A stretch of DNA of 64,000 nt from Pseudoalteromonas sp. A25. GTDB lineage: Bacteria > Pseudomonadota > Gammaproteobacteria > Enterobacterales > Alteromonadaceae. Position numbers and translations under genes: made by a program. The notes under the pieces are model-generated. The model made no database searches, was not told the origin of the DNA, and saw only the letters and a program-made list of their open reading frames with translations. Location of the stretch: the NCBI RefSeq assembly GCF_009176705.1, contig NZ_AP021846.1:1520001-1584000 (forward strand). Reading direction: 5' to 3'. Positions 54,849 through 63,700 of the stretch are shown piece after piece. Numbering within the stretch: position 1 is the stretch's first letter; every line of letters begins with the position of its first letter.

Positions 54849-55430
54849 TTAATCATCATTGGGTAGATATTTATAAATTCTCGCCATGGTTGCTAAAATC
54901 GCTGTAAATGTTATCCCCATCAAGCCAAACACCTTAAAGTTTACCCATGTATCTAACGAAAAGTTGTATGCAACGTATAGGTTGAGTACAGCAATAAACG
55001 CCAATAAAGCTGTCCACATAATGTTGAGCTGCTCACATACCGATTTAGGTATCGAGAAGTTGAATTCCGCGCCTTTACCTTGCTCCTTTTCATTGACTGA
55101 TTTAAGTAGGCCTAGCAATGCGGCTTCTACCAGATTCTTTTTATAAAAGTAACGAGAGACAATTAAAGACAGTGACAATAATGCATATATCACAGTGGCT
55201 TTGAACATAATAAAGTGTTCATCTTGGAATAAAATTGTCATTCCACCTAAAACGAGAGCGATGGCAAAGAAGACCCAGTGTCTCTTGGCAATTTTACCAT
55301 TGTGAAAGAAATGATATACAAGCTGGATAGCTGAAGACGCGATTAAAATGCCTGTAGCCCAATAAATATCGACAAATTTGTAGACGGCAAAAAATAAGAT
55401 CAGTGGAAGGTATTCAAGCAATGTGGCCAT
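54849..55430 (-). CDS. yciB: Inner-membrane septation protein YciB/IspZ
   Basis: A 193-residue membrane protein with five to six helices. LLEYLPLILFFAVYK at the N-terminus and the WVFFAIALVLGGMTILFQDEHFIMFKATVIYALL stretch are diagnostic for YciB, a conserved protein linked to envelope integrity and cell division. The C-terminal part (LNIMWTALLAFIAVLNLYVAY, DTWVNFKVFG) also matches. The ATG at 55430 gives the usual N-terminus; 55439 would add three residues. Confidence 0.9.
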   Translation of the reverse strand: MATLLEYLPLILFFAVYKFVDIYWATGILIASSAIQLVYHFFHNGKIAKRHWVFFAIALVLGGMTILFQDEHFIMFKATVIYALLSLSLIVSRYFYKKNLVEAALLGLLKSVNEKEQGKGAEFNFSIPKSVCEQLNIMWTALLAFIAVLNLYVAYNFSLDTWVNFKVFGLMGITFTAILATMARIYKYLPNDD

Positions 55431-55585
55431 TAAGCGCACCGAGTAAGTTAGAATAGCTCGGTTGTACCAAGAACCTGCATGAAGTTCAATATTGACATTA
55501 TGCAGCTAAGCCCCTAGCCTCAGCGGCTTTTATGTTTATGTAGCTAAGTTTGCTGCATTATTAAGCAATCCAGAATGAGAGAAGT

Positions 55586-55858
55586 ATGAACAAATCTGAA
55601 TTGATAACGGCCATGTCATCACACAGTGCACTAACTAAAAAAGAGTCACAAGCCGCGTTAAACGCATTGTTAGCGGTTATCAAAAAGCGTTTATCTGAAG
55701 GGGACCACATGCCAATCTCTGGGCTAGGCACTTTTGCTTTGAGTTATCACCCAGCTAAAGCAGGGCGCAACCCTAAAACAGGAGAGACGATTTTAATTGA
55801 AGGGGCAAATAAAGTGCAGTTTAAAGCCGCTAAGGCGCTCAAAAACGCCTTAGCGTAA
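55586..55858 (+). CDS. HU-family DNA-binding protein
   Basis: A 90-residue histone-like protein. The N-terminal helices (MNKSELITAMSSHSALTKKESQAALNAL) and the arm (GLGTFALSYHPAKAGRNPKTGE) are typical of HU/IHF proteins; RNPKTGE carries the minor-groove Pro. It is more like single HU paralogues than IHF. GAGAGAAG precedes the start. It converges on trpA with a 6-bp gap, and a perfect 9-bp hairpin (GCTAAGGCG / CGCCTTAGC, 55829-55854) spans its last codons. Confidence 0.93.
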   Translation: MNKSELITAMSSHSALTKKESQAALNALLAVIKKRLSEGDHMPISGLGTFALSYHPAKAGRNPKTGETILIEGANKVQFKAAKALKNALA

Positions 55859-55864
55859 GTACAA

Positions 55865-56671
55865 TTAGCGCAGTGTTGCTGCTTTCATTGTGCGAACAAA
55901 CTGTTCGAGCTCTTTGAGCATTGAATTTGGGTTGTCCAAGTTCTGCTCAATAATTTTTACCACGGCAGAGCCACTGATAGCCCCAGCTGCTCCAGAGTCT
56001 AATGCGGCTTTCACATGTTCTGCAGTGGATATCCCAAAGCCCAGTAATGTAGGTGCTGCATGATACTCTTTAAGTTTAGTGATCATTGAATCTGCAGGCA
56101 TTTGAGCGGTTGTTTCTGTGCCTGTTACCCCAGCTCGTGAGAGGAGGTAGGTGTAGCCACGGCCATAGCTTGCACACTCTCTCAATGTGTCATCACTGGC
56201 ATTAGGCGTTGCGATAAAAATAGGTTCAATCGCTACGTTTTGCGCGGCGCGACGAAACAGTTTTGACTCATGTAATGGGACATCAGCAACCAAAATAGAG
56301 TCTACACCAACCTCTTTTGCTTGTTGATAAAATGCATCGATGCCTTTGGCAAAAACAAGGTTAGAGTACAGCAATAAGCCGATAGGAATGTCATTATTGT
56401 ACTGGCGTACTTGCTTAATGATATTAAAGCAGTCTTGTGTATTGATATGCTGCTCAAGTGCTCGAATGTTGGCAGCTTGGATAACAGGGCCATCGGCAAT
56501 GGGATCGGAAAACGGAATACCTAGCTCCAGCGCATCTGCGCCACCATCAATCAAGCTTTTTATGATCTCTAAGCTTAACTCTTTATTTGGGTCGCCAATG
56601 GTAACAAATGGTACAAACGCGCCTTGTTGTTGCTCAGCCAAGGCATTAAATGTTTGGGCATAGCGGCTCAT
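55865..56671 (-). CDS. trpA: Tryptophan synthase alpha subunit
   Basis: A 268-residue TIM barrel that cleaves indole-3-glycerol phosphate to indole. The catalytic Glu is in [20 protein letters not shown] and the catalytic Asp in [20 protein letters not shown] is the phosphate-site loop. Length is standard. It is the last gene of the trp operon, and its ATG shares an A with the trpB stop (TAATG), coupling the two subunits of the complex. Confidence 0.97.
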   Translation of the reverse strand: MSRYAQTFNALAEQQQGAFVPFVTIGDPNKELSLEIIKSLIDGGADALELGIPFSDPIADGPVIQAANIRALEQHINTQDCFNIIKQVRQYNNDIPIGLLLYSNLVFAKGIDAFYQQAKEVGVDSILVADVPLHESKLFRRAAQNVAIEPIFIATPNASDDTLRECASYGRGYTYLLSRAGVTGTETTAQMPADSMITKLKEYHAAPTLLGFGISTAEHVKAALDSGAAGAISGSAVVKIIEQNLDNPNSMLKELEQFVRTMKAATLR

Positions 56672-57855
56672 TAAAGCTCTCCTCGCTCGTTTAAAACTTG
56701 ATGTACATGGGTTAAGTCCTTGTCGCCACGCCCACTTAGGTTGACCACAATAATGGTTTCGTCACTTTGTTGCTCAGCATATTTGAGCGCATAAGCTAGG
56801 GCATGGCTAGATTCAAGCGCAGGAATAATACCTTCATTTTTTGCTAAAGATTGAAACGCGTTTAAAGCTTCTGTATCTGTGATAGCAACATATTGCGCGC
56901 GACCACTTTCATGCAAGAAAGCATGTTGTGGGCCAACGGCAGGATAATCTAGACCTGCAGAGACAGAGTATGACTCTTCAATTTGTCCGTCGCTATTTTG
57001 CATTATGTAGGTGTAAGCGCCGTGCAATATACCTTTGCTACCTTTACAAAGTGCTGCGCCATGCTCTTGCGTATCCAAGCCTTTACCCGCGGGCTCAATG
57101 CCAACAAGCTTAACGCTTGGTTCATCTATGAAATCGCTGAACATACCAATGGCGTTTGAACCGCCACCCACACAGGCCATAACCACATCGGGTAGACGAC
57201 CTTCAGCTTCTAATACTTGCTGTTTTGCTTCTTCGCCAATCATTTTTTGGAATTCACGGACAACCGTTGGGAATGGGTGGGGGCCAGCGGCAGTGCCCAG
57301 CAGATAGTGGGCTGTTTTGTAATTTGCAGACCAGTCGCGCATTGCCTCGTTTACCGCATCTTTTAGTGTGCCAGAACCCGCTGTAACAGGGATCACCTCA
57401 GCGCCCATCAAACGCATTCTAAACACATTGGGTTGTTGGCGTTCAACGTCTTTTGCACCCATATAAACACGACACTTTAAACCCAATAAAGCGCATGCTA
57501 ATGCTGTGGCAACACCGTGCTGACCAGCACCGGTCTCTGCAATGACTTCGTTTTTGCCCATGCGTTTAGTGAGTAACGCTTGTCCTAGTACTTGGTTAGT
57601 TTTGTGTGCACCACCGTGCAGCAAGTCTTCACGTTTTAGGTAGAGTTTTACCTTGGGGTTTTTTACTAAGTTACGCGTTAAGGTTAAAGGCGTTGGACGA
57701 CCTGCGTATTCGTTTAGTAGTTTTTGAAACTCCCCTAAAAACTCTGGGTCTTTTTGTGCTTTGTTAAACTCTTGCTCAAGCTGCTTGAGCGCAGGGACCA
57801 GTAACTCAGGAACAAACATGCCCCCAAAGTCACCAAAATATGCTGCGTTGTTCAT
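56671..57855 (-). CDS. trpB: Tryptophan synthase beta subunit
   Basis: A 394-residue PLP enzyme that joins indole and serine. The PLP lysine is in [12 protein letters not shown] (about residue 85), and [10 protein letters not shown] binds the phosphate. The start at 57855 was preferred to an ATG 78 bases upstream because [17 protein letters not shown] is the conserved N-terminus and leaves a 7-bp gap after trpCF. Confidence 0.97.
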   Translation of the reverse strand: MNNAAYFGDFGGMFVPELLVPALKQLEQEFNKAQKDPEFLGEFQKLLNEYAGRPTPLTLTRNLVKNPKVKLYLKREDLLHGGAHKTNQVLGQALLTKRMGKNEVIAETGAGQHGVATALACALLGLKCRVYMGAKDVERQQPNVFRMRLMGAEVIPVTAGSGTLKDAVNEAMRDWSANYKTAHYLLGTAAGPHPFPTVVREFQKMIGEEAKQQVLEAEGRLPDVVMACVGGGSNAIGMFSDFIDEPSVKLVGIEPAGKGLDTQEHGAALCKGSKGILHGAYTYIMQNSDGQIEESYSVSAGLDYPAVGPQHAFLHESGRAQYVAITDTEALNAFQSLAKNEGIIPALESSHALAYALKYAEQQSDETIIVVNLSGRGDKDLTHVHQVLNERGEL

Positions 57856-57862
57856 TTCCACC

Positions 57863-59230
57863 TCAATAATTTCTAATGTTTGTAAAAGCGTGCTGAATTT
57901 TGTCATGACACTTTTTACCGGGGCTAAGTTCAACCCCTGAATTTAAATCTAACCCTTGTGCACCCATTTGCGCGGCCGCCGTTACGTTATCTGGGTTAAG
58001 TCCGCCTGCAAGCATAAAGCTATTGGCTGCTTGCTCAGACAATAACTGCCAATCGAATGACTGACCTGTGCCACCGAAGCCTGCGTCGTTTTTGGTGTCG
58101 TATAGGTGTTTATCAACCCCTTTTACTGGCTGGGGCAGAGCATCGGTGACGCCTTGTGCCTTCCAGATCTGACAGTTAACGGGCAATTGATTTCTTAAAC
58201 TGGCAATGTAAGCTTCACTTTCTTGGCCGTGTAATTGTACGGCACTGAGTTTTAGCGTTTGCGCATATTCAGCTACTAACTCTTCTTCGGCGTTAACAAA
58301 TACGCCCACATAGCTAAGTGGTGCGCTATCTATAATGGCTTTGGCACAGTCTAAATCAACGTAACGCTGCGACTTAGGGTAAAAAATTAAGCCTCCATAG
58401 AGTGCACCAGCTTGATAAGCCGCTTGTGCATCTTGGCAGCGAGTTAGCCCGCATACTTTGTTTTCACCCAAAATGAGCTTACGACAAGCTGCGTCTAGGT
58501 TTTGCTCTGCCATTAGTGAGCTGCCTACTAAAAAGCCACTGCATAACGGCGCGAGTCGTTTTACATCTTGATGGGTATAAATGCCAGACTCTGAAATCAC
58601 AACTTTATCATTGGGAATTAACGTGCGAAGTCGCTCGGTTGTGGCCAAGTCGGTACTTAAATCTCTGAGGTTACGGTTATTAATACCAATAATTTGCGCG
58701 TTTAGTTTAAGGGCGCGTGCAACTTCAGGCTCATTACTTACTTCCGTTAACACGGCCATATTTAACGACTTTGCAATGCTTGCTAAAGCAATGTATTGCT
58801 GATCATCAAGGACCGAAAGCATAAGTAAAATCGCATCACCACCGTTTAGGCGAGCCAAGTAAACTTGGTATTCATCGATAAAAAAGTCTTTACAGATCAG
58901 CGGTTGTTCAACTTTTTTCCGCACATAGCTTAAGTAGTCATAGCTTCCTTGAAAATACTTTTCGTCAGTTAGCACACTGATACAGCTGGCATAGCGCTTG
59001 TAAACACTGCTGATCTCATCAAGATCAAAATGGGCTCTGATCAACCCTTTAGATGGAGAGGCCTTTTTACACTCTAAAATAAATTGCGTGCCCGGTTTTG
59101 CCAATGCCCCATAAAAGTCACGGGTTGTTGGCTGCACTTTATCTATGAACGATGCCAGTGGCATGCTTGCTTTGCGTTGTTGCAGCTCTATTTGTTTATC
59201 AGCGACAATTTTGTCGAGCACATTAGCCAT
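57863..59230 (-). CDS. trpCF: Bifunctional indole-3-glycerol phosphate synthase / PRA isomerase
   Basis: A 455-residue fusion of TrpC (about 1-255; [34 protein letters not shown]) and TrpF (about 258-455; [28 protein letters not shown]). The first isomerises phosphoribosylanthranilate (TrpF) and the second closes the ring to indole-3-glycerol phosphate (TrpC). The fusion order is the one common in gammaproteobacteria. It overlaps the end of trpD by 8 bp. Confidence 0.97.
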   Translation of the reverse strand: MANVLDKIVADKQIELQQRKASMPLASFIDKVQPTTRDFYGALAKPGTQFILECKKASPSKGLIRAHFDLDEISSVYKRYASCISVLTDEKYFQGSYDYLSYVRKKVEQPLICKDFFIDEYQVYLARLNGGDAILLMLSVLDDQQYIALASIAKSLNMAVLTEVSNEPEVARALKLNAQIIGINNRNLRDLSTDLATTERLRTLIPNDKVVISESGIYTHQDVKRLAPLCSGFLVGSSLMAEQNLDAACRKLILGENKVCGLTRCQDAQAAYQAGALYGGLIFYPKSQRYVDLDCAKAIIDSAPLSYVGVFVNAEEELVAEYAQTLKLSAVQLHGQESEAYIASLRNQLPVNCQIWKAQGVTDALPQPVKGVDKHLYDTKNDAGFGGTGQSFDWQLLSEQAANSFMLAGGLNPDNVTAAAQMGAQGLDLNSGVELSPGKKCHDKIQHAFTNIRNY

Positions 59231-60230
59231 GATTACTTACCTCTACGATCTGTGCTAGTTTTTCATACGCAATGCCCGAACTAAGCAGTTCAAGTACGTG
59301 CTGCGTGGCAGCTTTAAAGTTATCTGCTTTTTGTTCCATTACCAGTAATGCGGCAACATTTGCTGCTATTGCAGCGTTGTGAGCCGCATTGCCTTGGCCT
59401 TTTAAAATATTGATACTGGCTTGAGCATTATACTCTGGCGTATCTCCGGCTATGTCGGCAAGCGAATAGTTTTCAAGACCAAAGTCTTGCGCGTTGAGCG
59501 TGTAGTGTGTCAGCTCGCCGTGGTTAAGCTCAGTCACTAAGGTTTCACCATGTAAGGCAATTTCGTCGGTTCCTGCACCATGCACCACCATTGCACGTTC
59601 AGTACCTAGCGCTTTTAAGGTTTCAGCCAGAGGCGTGCAAAGCTGCGGATCATATACGCCAAGCAGTTGTGTCTGAGGTGCAGCAGGGTTTGCAAGTGGG
59701 CCAAGAATATTAAAAATCGTGCGTGTTTTTAAAGTGGTTCTAACTGGCATGGCATGTTTTGTACCTTGGTGATAGTTAGGTGCAAATAAAAATGTAAAAC
59801 CAGTTTGAGCTAAACATCGGCTGGCAGCATCGCCGCTCATATTTAGGTTGATGCCCAGTGCTTTAAGTAAATCCGCTGAGCCCGATTTACTCGATACACT
59901 GCGATTACCGTGCTTGACCACATTTAGACCACATGCGGCACCGACAATCGCTGCTGTGGTACTCACATTGATGGTATTAGCACCATCGCCCCCGGTGCCA
60001 CAGCTATCTACACAGCGCAGACCTTGCGTATCAAAAGGCTGTGCGTTGCTGCGCATGGCATTGGCAGCTCCGGCAATCTCTTGCGCCGTTTCACCTTTTA
60101 TTTTCAAGGCTACCAGCACTGCTGTTAGCTCAATGTCGTTAAGTTGCCCTAGCATAATGTCGTTAAATAGGGCACTGCTTTGTGCAAAATCGAGAGACTG
60201 CTGTGCGAGTAAAGCATTGATACTGTCCAT
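59223..60230 (-). CDS. trpD: Anthranilate phosphoribosyltransferase
   Basis: A 335-residue enzyme transferring phosphoribosyl from PRPP to anthranilate. The PRPP-binding CGTGGDGANTINVSTTAAIV and KHGNRSVSSKSGSADLLKALG motifs are intact. It is a stand-alone TrpD, not fused to the glutamine amidotransferase as in E. coli. It follows trpG by 8 bp. Confidence 0.97.
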   Translation of the reverse strand: MDSINALLAQQSLDFAQSSALFNDIMLGQLNDIELTAVLVALKIKGETAQEIAGAANAMRSNAQPFDTQGLRCVDSCGTGGDGANTINVSTTAAIVGAACGLNVVKHGNRSVSSKSGSADLLKALGINLNMSGDAASRCLAQTGFTFLFAPNYHQGTKHAMPVRTTLKTRTIFNILGPLANPAAPQTQLLGVYDPQLCTPLAETLKALGTERAMVVHGAGTDEIALHGETLVTELNHGELTHYTLNAQDFGLENYSLADIAGDTPEYNAQASINILKGQGNAAHNAAIAANVAALLVMEQKADNFKAATQHVLELLSSGIAYEKLAQIVEVSNHG

Positions 60231-60238
60231 GGTAACTC

Positions 60239-60829
60239 CTAACGCGTTAAATAGTTGATGCTTTGCTGCAATAGTTGCGCACCATCTGGGGTTAAAATTG
60301 ATTCAGGGTGAAATTGGTAGCCCAATACTCGGTCTTCGTGATGATAGATTGCCATTGGTATATCTTGGTATCGAGCAATAACTTTGAGAGACTTAGGAAC
60401 CTTGGTCGCCATTAAAGAGTGGTAACGTGCAACGGGCATTTGTTCACCTAGTCCTGCAAACACCGGATGCTCGTCAATCTCAATAATAGATGCTTTACCA
60501 TGAACGGTTTCTCCTGCGTGACCAATTGTGCCGCCGTAGCTTTGGGTGAGCGCTTGTTGGCCTAGGCAGATCCCAAGCATTGGAAACTTACCTTTGCACA
60601 GCTCAATAAGCTCCAATAAGCAGCCTGCTTGAGCTGGGTTACCTGGCCCTGGAGAGAGCACTAAAACAACCGTTTGCTGCTCTTGTAACATTTTGTCAAA
60701 AATGCGCCGTGCACTGAGGTGGTTACGATAAACCACCATATCCAGACCTAATAGTGTTAACTCATCAACCAAGTTGTAGCTAAAGGAGTCAAAATTATCT
60801 AAAAAGTAGACTTTTGTTTTAGGTGTCAT
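60239..60829 (-). CDS. trpG: Anthranilate synthase glutamine amidotransferase subunit
   Basis: A 196-residue class I glutaminase that supplies ammonia to TrpE. The catalytic Cys is in MLGICLGQQAL (about residue 86), and His and Glu are in YQFHPESILT. Its ATG overlaps the trpE stop by 4 bp, which suits a heteromeric enzyme. Confidence 0.97.
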   Translation of the reverse strand: MTPKTKVYFLDNFDSFSYNLVDELTLLGLDMVVYRNHLSARRIFDKMLQEQQTVVLVLSPGPGNPAQAGCLLELIELCKGKFPMLGICLGQQALTQSYGGTIGHAGETVHGKASIIEIDEHPVFAGLGEQMPVARYHSLMATKVPKSLKVIARYQDIPMAIYHHEDRVLGYQFHPESILTPDGAQLLQQSINYLTR

Positions 60830-62400
60830 CTCTTGGCTCCTTGATAAGTAGATTGCACCGCTTTAATTACAGCTTGTGCTTTTGCACGTGTTTCATCGGC
60901 TTCAGCCTGTGGTACGGAGTCATACACTACGCCCGCACCGGCTTGCACATACGCTGTTCCATCTTTAACAAACGCTGAGCGAATAACGATGCAAGAGTCC
61001 ATTGCGCCATCGCCGGTAAGGTAGCCGACCGCTCCGCCATAGCTGCCGCGTCGTTGTTTTTCTACTTGGCGCACAAGCTGAGCTGCTTTTACTTTAGGTG
61101 CGCCGACTAAGGTACCCATATTCATACAAGCTTGGTAAGCGTGCAGGGCATCTAAATCAGGTTTTAATTGGCCTACAACGCGCGAGACTAAATGCATCAC
61201 TTGCGAATAGCGGTCAACTTTCAATAACTCTTTAGCATGGCGTGTACCGGCAACGCTTATACGCGCGATATCATTGCGAGCAAGGTCGACTAGCATAAGG
61301 TGTTCAGCACGTTCTTTTTGGTCGTTTCTAAGCTCTAGTTCAATGCGGCTATCCAGATCTGGGTTTATTTTGCCATCGGCAAATTTTCCGCGTGGACGAG
61401 TACCTGCAATGGGATAAATTTCTACTTGATTGCTATCAGTACAGTATTTCAATGCAGATTCAGGTGACGCGCCAAACAGCACAAAGTCTTGGTCCTGCAT
61501 GTAAAACATATATGGGCTTGGGTTTTGTTGTTTTAGTTGTTGATAAGCGGCAAGAGGCTGCGCGCATGGTAGTGAGAAAGTGCGTGAAGGTACAACTTGG
61601 AAAATATCGCCATCTATAATGTTTTGCTTTAGCATTGAAACTTGTTCACAAAAAGTCTCGTCATCGATATTAACGTTTACAGCAGCATTGCCTGAGTTGG
61701 GGGCAGCTAAATAGGGCGTTAGACTATCGCAGCGCGTATTCAGTTGCTCCAATTGTTTGCCCACTTCAAAGCAATTTGCATGTACATCTGGGCCGTTAAA
61801 TACGTTGCCAATAAGCTCTGTGGTTTGTGCTTGGTGGTCAATTAGCACTAAAGTTTCAGCGAGATAAAATACATAGTCTGGGCAACTGTTGTCGCCATTA
61901 GGCACCTCTTCTAAGCGTTCAAAGTTAGCCACCATGTCATAAGCAAACACGCCACCTAAAAAGACGGAAAAAGGAGTGTCTGAGTTACGCTTGATACTAT
62001 TAATGCACGTACGCAGTGCGCTAAACGCATTATCTGCTTTAAGTTTACTAAACTCATCAAGCTCTTCATCAATGCCTTGATAAGTGAGCGTTAATGTATC
62101 TTCCTCAAGTGTTGTGTGACAGCTCTTTACTTGAGATTGTAAAAAGCTAAGCAGCTGCTGGCCATTATTAGATAGTGCTTTAACGGTAACATCTTTACCT
62201 GCACATTCAATACGTAGCGCTGCGTCGGCTAAAATAATGCTTTTTACATTATCTTTAGAGTCAATTTCAGCAGACTCCAACAATAGCGAGTTGTTTTTTT
62301 CCAGCGCCGCATATAACGACAAGGGACTACTTATGTAATCACGTCGTTGCCTTATGCTGGTCACTTCACCTGGTGTGGTTGTTATGTGACTAAAAATCAA
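60826..62400 (-). CDS. trpE: Anthranilate synthase component I
   Basis: A 524-residue chorismate-utilising enzyme that makes anthranilate with TrpG. LLLESAEIDSKDN near residue 40 is the Trp feedback site (LLESxxxxS). The catalytic core has FQVVPSRTFSLP, PIAGTRPRG and GAPKVKAAQL. The start appears to be TTG at 62400: AGGGG lies 8 bp upstream, the N-terminal length then matches other TrpE proteins, and no in-frame ATG is nearby. A six-codon ATG frame (62407 to 62390) overlaps this start in another frame. It is preceded by a double attenuator. Confidence 0.95.
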   Translation of the reverse strand: MIFSHITTTPGEVTSIRQRRDYISSPLSLYAALEKNNSLLLESAEIDSKDNVKSIILADAALRIECAGKDVTVKALSNNGQQLLSFLQSQVKSCHTTLEEDTLTLTYQGIDEELDEFSKLKADNAFSALRTCINSIKRNSDTPFSVFLGGVFAYDMVANFERLEEVPNGDNSCPDYVFYLAETLVLIDHQAQTTELIGNVFNGPDVHANCFEVGKQLEQLNTRCDSLTPYLAAPNSGNAAVNVNIDDETFCEQVSMLKQNIIDGDIFQVVPSRTFSLPCAQPLAAYQQLKQQNPSPYMFYMQDQDFVLFGASPESALKYCTDSNQVEIYPIAGTRPRGKFADGKINPDLDSRIELELRNDQKERAEHLMLVDLARNDIARISVAGTRHAKELLKVDRYSQVMHLVSRVVGQLKPDLDALHAYQACMNMGTLVGAPKVKAAQLVRQVEKQRRGSYGGAVGYLTGDGAMDSCIVIRSAFVKDGTAYVQAGAGVVYDSVPQAEADETRAKAQAVIKAVQSTYQGAKR

Positions 62401-62412
62401 ACCTCATTCCCC

Positions 62413-62456
62413 TATAAAATAAAAAACCCCACAAGCTGTTTAGGCTTAGCGGGGTT
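62413..62456 (-). terminator. Second trp attenuator terminator
   Basis: Read leftward, AACCCC and GGGGTT (with inner AAGC/GCTT) close a hairpin, 62425-62456, followed by TTTTTTATTTTA. The competing antiterminator is an 11-bp perfect repeat: GGCTTAGCGGG (62481-62491, minus strand) with CCCGCTAAGCC (62443-62453). It sits directly before trpE. Confidence 0.85.
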
Positions 62457-62484
62457 GTTAATTAGTTACAACAATGCCGTCCCG

Positions 62485-62532
62485 CTAAGCCAGGCACCAC
62501 CACCAAGAAGTTGTAGATACATTGTTGAACAT
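62485..62532 (-). CDS. trpL2: Second trp leader peptide (three Trp codons)
   Basis: A 15-codon ORF, MFNNVSTTSWWWCLA, with three consecutive TGG codons. AGGA lies 8 bp upstream. Its stop lies within segment 2 of the second attenuator, so a ribosome stalled on the Trp codons would leave GGCTTAGCGGG free to pair with segment 3 and stop terminator formation. A different-frame ORF from the ATG at 62522 is judged irrelevant. The symbol trpL2 is a local label. Confidence 0.85.
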   Translation of the reverse strand: MFNNVSTTSWWWCLA

Positions 62533-62553
62533 TGTTTTTTCCTAAAATTTAGA

Positions 62554-62584
62554 TATAAAAAAACCCGCTTTAATAAGCGGGTTT
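62554..62584 (-). terminator. First trp attenuator terminator
   Basis: AAACCCGCTT and AAGCGGGTTT form a 10-bp perfect stem with a 4-nt loop and then, read leftward, a seven-T run. GCGGGT (62611-62616, minus strand) can pair with ACCCGC of the stem to form the antiterminator. Placed 35 bp after the first leader stop. Confidence 0.88.
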
Positions 62585-62618
62585 GAAATTTCGTTAAGAC
62601 ACAACGAATCACCCGCAA

Positions 62619-62669
62619 TTACGAGTGCCACCACCAAATGTTGTTTTTGTTATTCATTGTTGTATTCAT
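62619..62669 (-). CDS. trpL: First trp leader peptide (three Trp codons)
   Basis: A 16-codon ORF, MNTTMNNKNNIWWWHS, with three consecutive TGG codons just before the stop. It lies 34 bp past the predicted trp -10 element. A Shine-Dalgarno is not obvious for this copy; a second in-frame ATG is at 62657. Together with the terminator at 62554-62584 it is a classic trp attenuator. Confidence 0.8.
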   Translation of the reverse strand: MNTTMNNKNNIWWWHS

Positions 62670-62702
62670 GGTTTTATACGTTTAGATGTCTTTAGTGGGT
62701 AC

Positions 62703-62732
62703 AGTAAACCTTACTATTTCATGCTCTGTCAA
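62703..62732 (-). promoter_or_regulatory. Predicted trp operon promoter
   Basis: A perfect TTGACA (62727-62732, minus strand) and TTTACT (62703-62708) are 18 bp apart. AGTAA and TTACT form a small inverted repeat over the -10, which might be a repressor site, but it lacks the CTAG core of the E. coli TrpR operator, so I do not claim TrpR binding. Confidence 0.65.
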
Positions 62733-62824
62733 CCCTTTTGCTAATAAAACTTAAACAAAAAGCAAAAAATAGTCACGGGTCATAGCATCATACGATGATA
62801 TACTGGCAAGCCTAATACAAAGCA

Positions 62825-63700
62825 ATGAAGTTACAAAGGGCAAGTTTGATAAAATACGACTTACACAGTCATACCACTTTTTCTGATGGTCGTTTAAGCG
62901 TGGCAGAGCTTTTAGAGCGCGCAACAGAAAAAGGCGTTGATGTACTGGCAATCACCGATCACGATACAGTCGCTGCTGTAGAGCCTGCAAGAGAATACAT
63001 AAAGGAACATGCGCTTGACTTAGAGCTGATCTCTGGAGTTGAGATCTCGACTAAATGGCAAAGTTTTGAAATTCATATTGTTGGATTATCAGTCGACATT
63101 TCAGATCCAAAACTGACTGCACTTTTGCACTCTCAGCAGGCCAAGCGTGAGGCACGTGCGCTAGAAATAGGTAACCGCTTAGCAAAAAGAGGCTATGAGG
63201 GCATTTATGACCGTGCTAAAGAACTTGCTGGCAGTGCAGAGATCACGCGTGCACACTTTGCTGCAGCGCTCGTGGAGCGGGGGGTGGCAAATAATGTGCA
63301 AGGTGTGTTTAAAAAGTTTTTAGCGCGCAATAAAACCGGTTACGTACCAAGCCAGTGGTGTGATATGGAAACGGCCATTGCAGCAATAAAATCAGCCGGT
63401 GGAGTGAGCGTGTTAGCACATCCCGCTCGTTATCAAATGTCGAACAAGTGGTTACGTAAACTACTTGGCGAGTTTAAGCTCGTTGGTGGTCAGGCAATGG
63501 AAGTTGCTCAGCCTCAACAAGCGCCTAGTGAACGACAGTTTTTGGGGCAATTAAGTCAAGAATATAGTCTGTTAGCCAGCCAAGGTTCTGACTTTCATTA
63601 CCCAATGCCTTGGTTAGAGCTCGGAAAAAACCTATACTTACCAAAAGATTGCCAAGGTGTTTGGCAATTTTGGCAACCGGACGAGGAGCGTTTACAGTGA
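62825..63700 (+). CDS. rnm: PHP-domain 5'-3' exoribonuclease / phosphatase RNase AM (YciV)
   Basis: A 291-residue PHP-domain metallohydrolase. Metal ligands are in YDLHSHTTFSDG, ITDHDTVAA, GVEIST, VLAHPARYQ and SQGSDFHYP. It is closely similar along its length to E. coli YciV (RNase AM, also a 3',5'-nucleotide bisphosphate phosphatase), which matures the 5' ends of 5S and other rRNA. It is divergent from trp as in E. coli. The ATG at 62825 is used; a TTG 24 bp downstream has a better ribosome site (AAGGG) and cannot be excluded. Its stop overlaps the yciO start. Confidence 0.95.
   Translation: MKLQRASLIKYDLHSHTTFSDGRLSVAELLERATEKGVDVLAITDHDTVAAVEPAREYIKEHALDLELISGVEISTKWQSFEIHIVGLSVDISDPKLTALLHSQQAKREARALEIGNRLAKRGYEGIYDRAKELAGSAEITRAHFAAALVERGVANNVQGVFKKFLARNKTGYVPSQWCDMETAIAAIKSAGGVSVLAHPARYQMSNKWLRKLLGEFKLVGGQAMEVAQPQQAPSERQFLGQLSQEYSLLASQGSDFHYPMPWLELGKNLYLPKDCQGVWQFWQPDEERLQ

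Noticed and set aside
55829..55854. Terminator at the end of the HU gene
   Set aside because: The perfect 9-bp hairpin lies within the final codons and lacks a T run, so it is mentioned with the gene but not called as a terminator.
62470..62524. Alternative leader ORF starting MYLQLLGGG in the second trp attenuator
   Set aside because: It reads the TGG run in another frame as Gly codons and contains one isolated Trp codon; the WWW frame has the better ribosome-binding site and stop position.
62703..62732. TrpR operator over the trp promoter
   Set aside because: The inverted repeat AGTAA/TTACT overlaps the -10, but the CTAG core of TrpR operators is missing.
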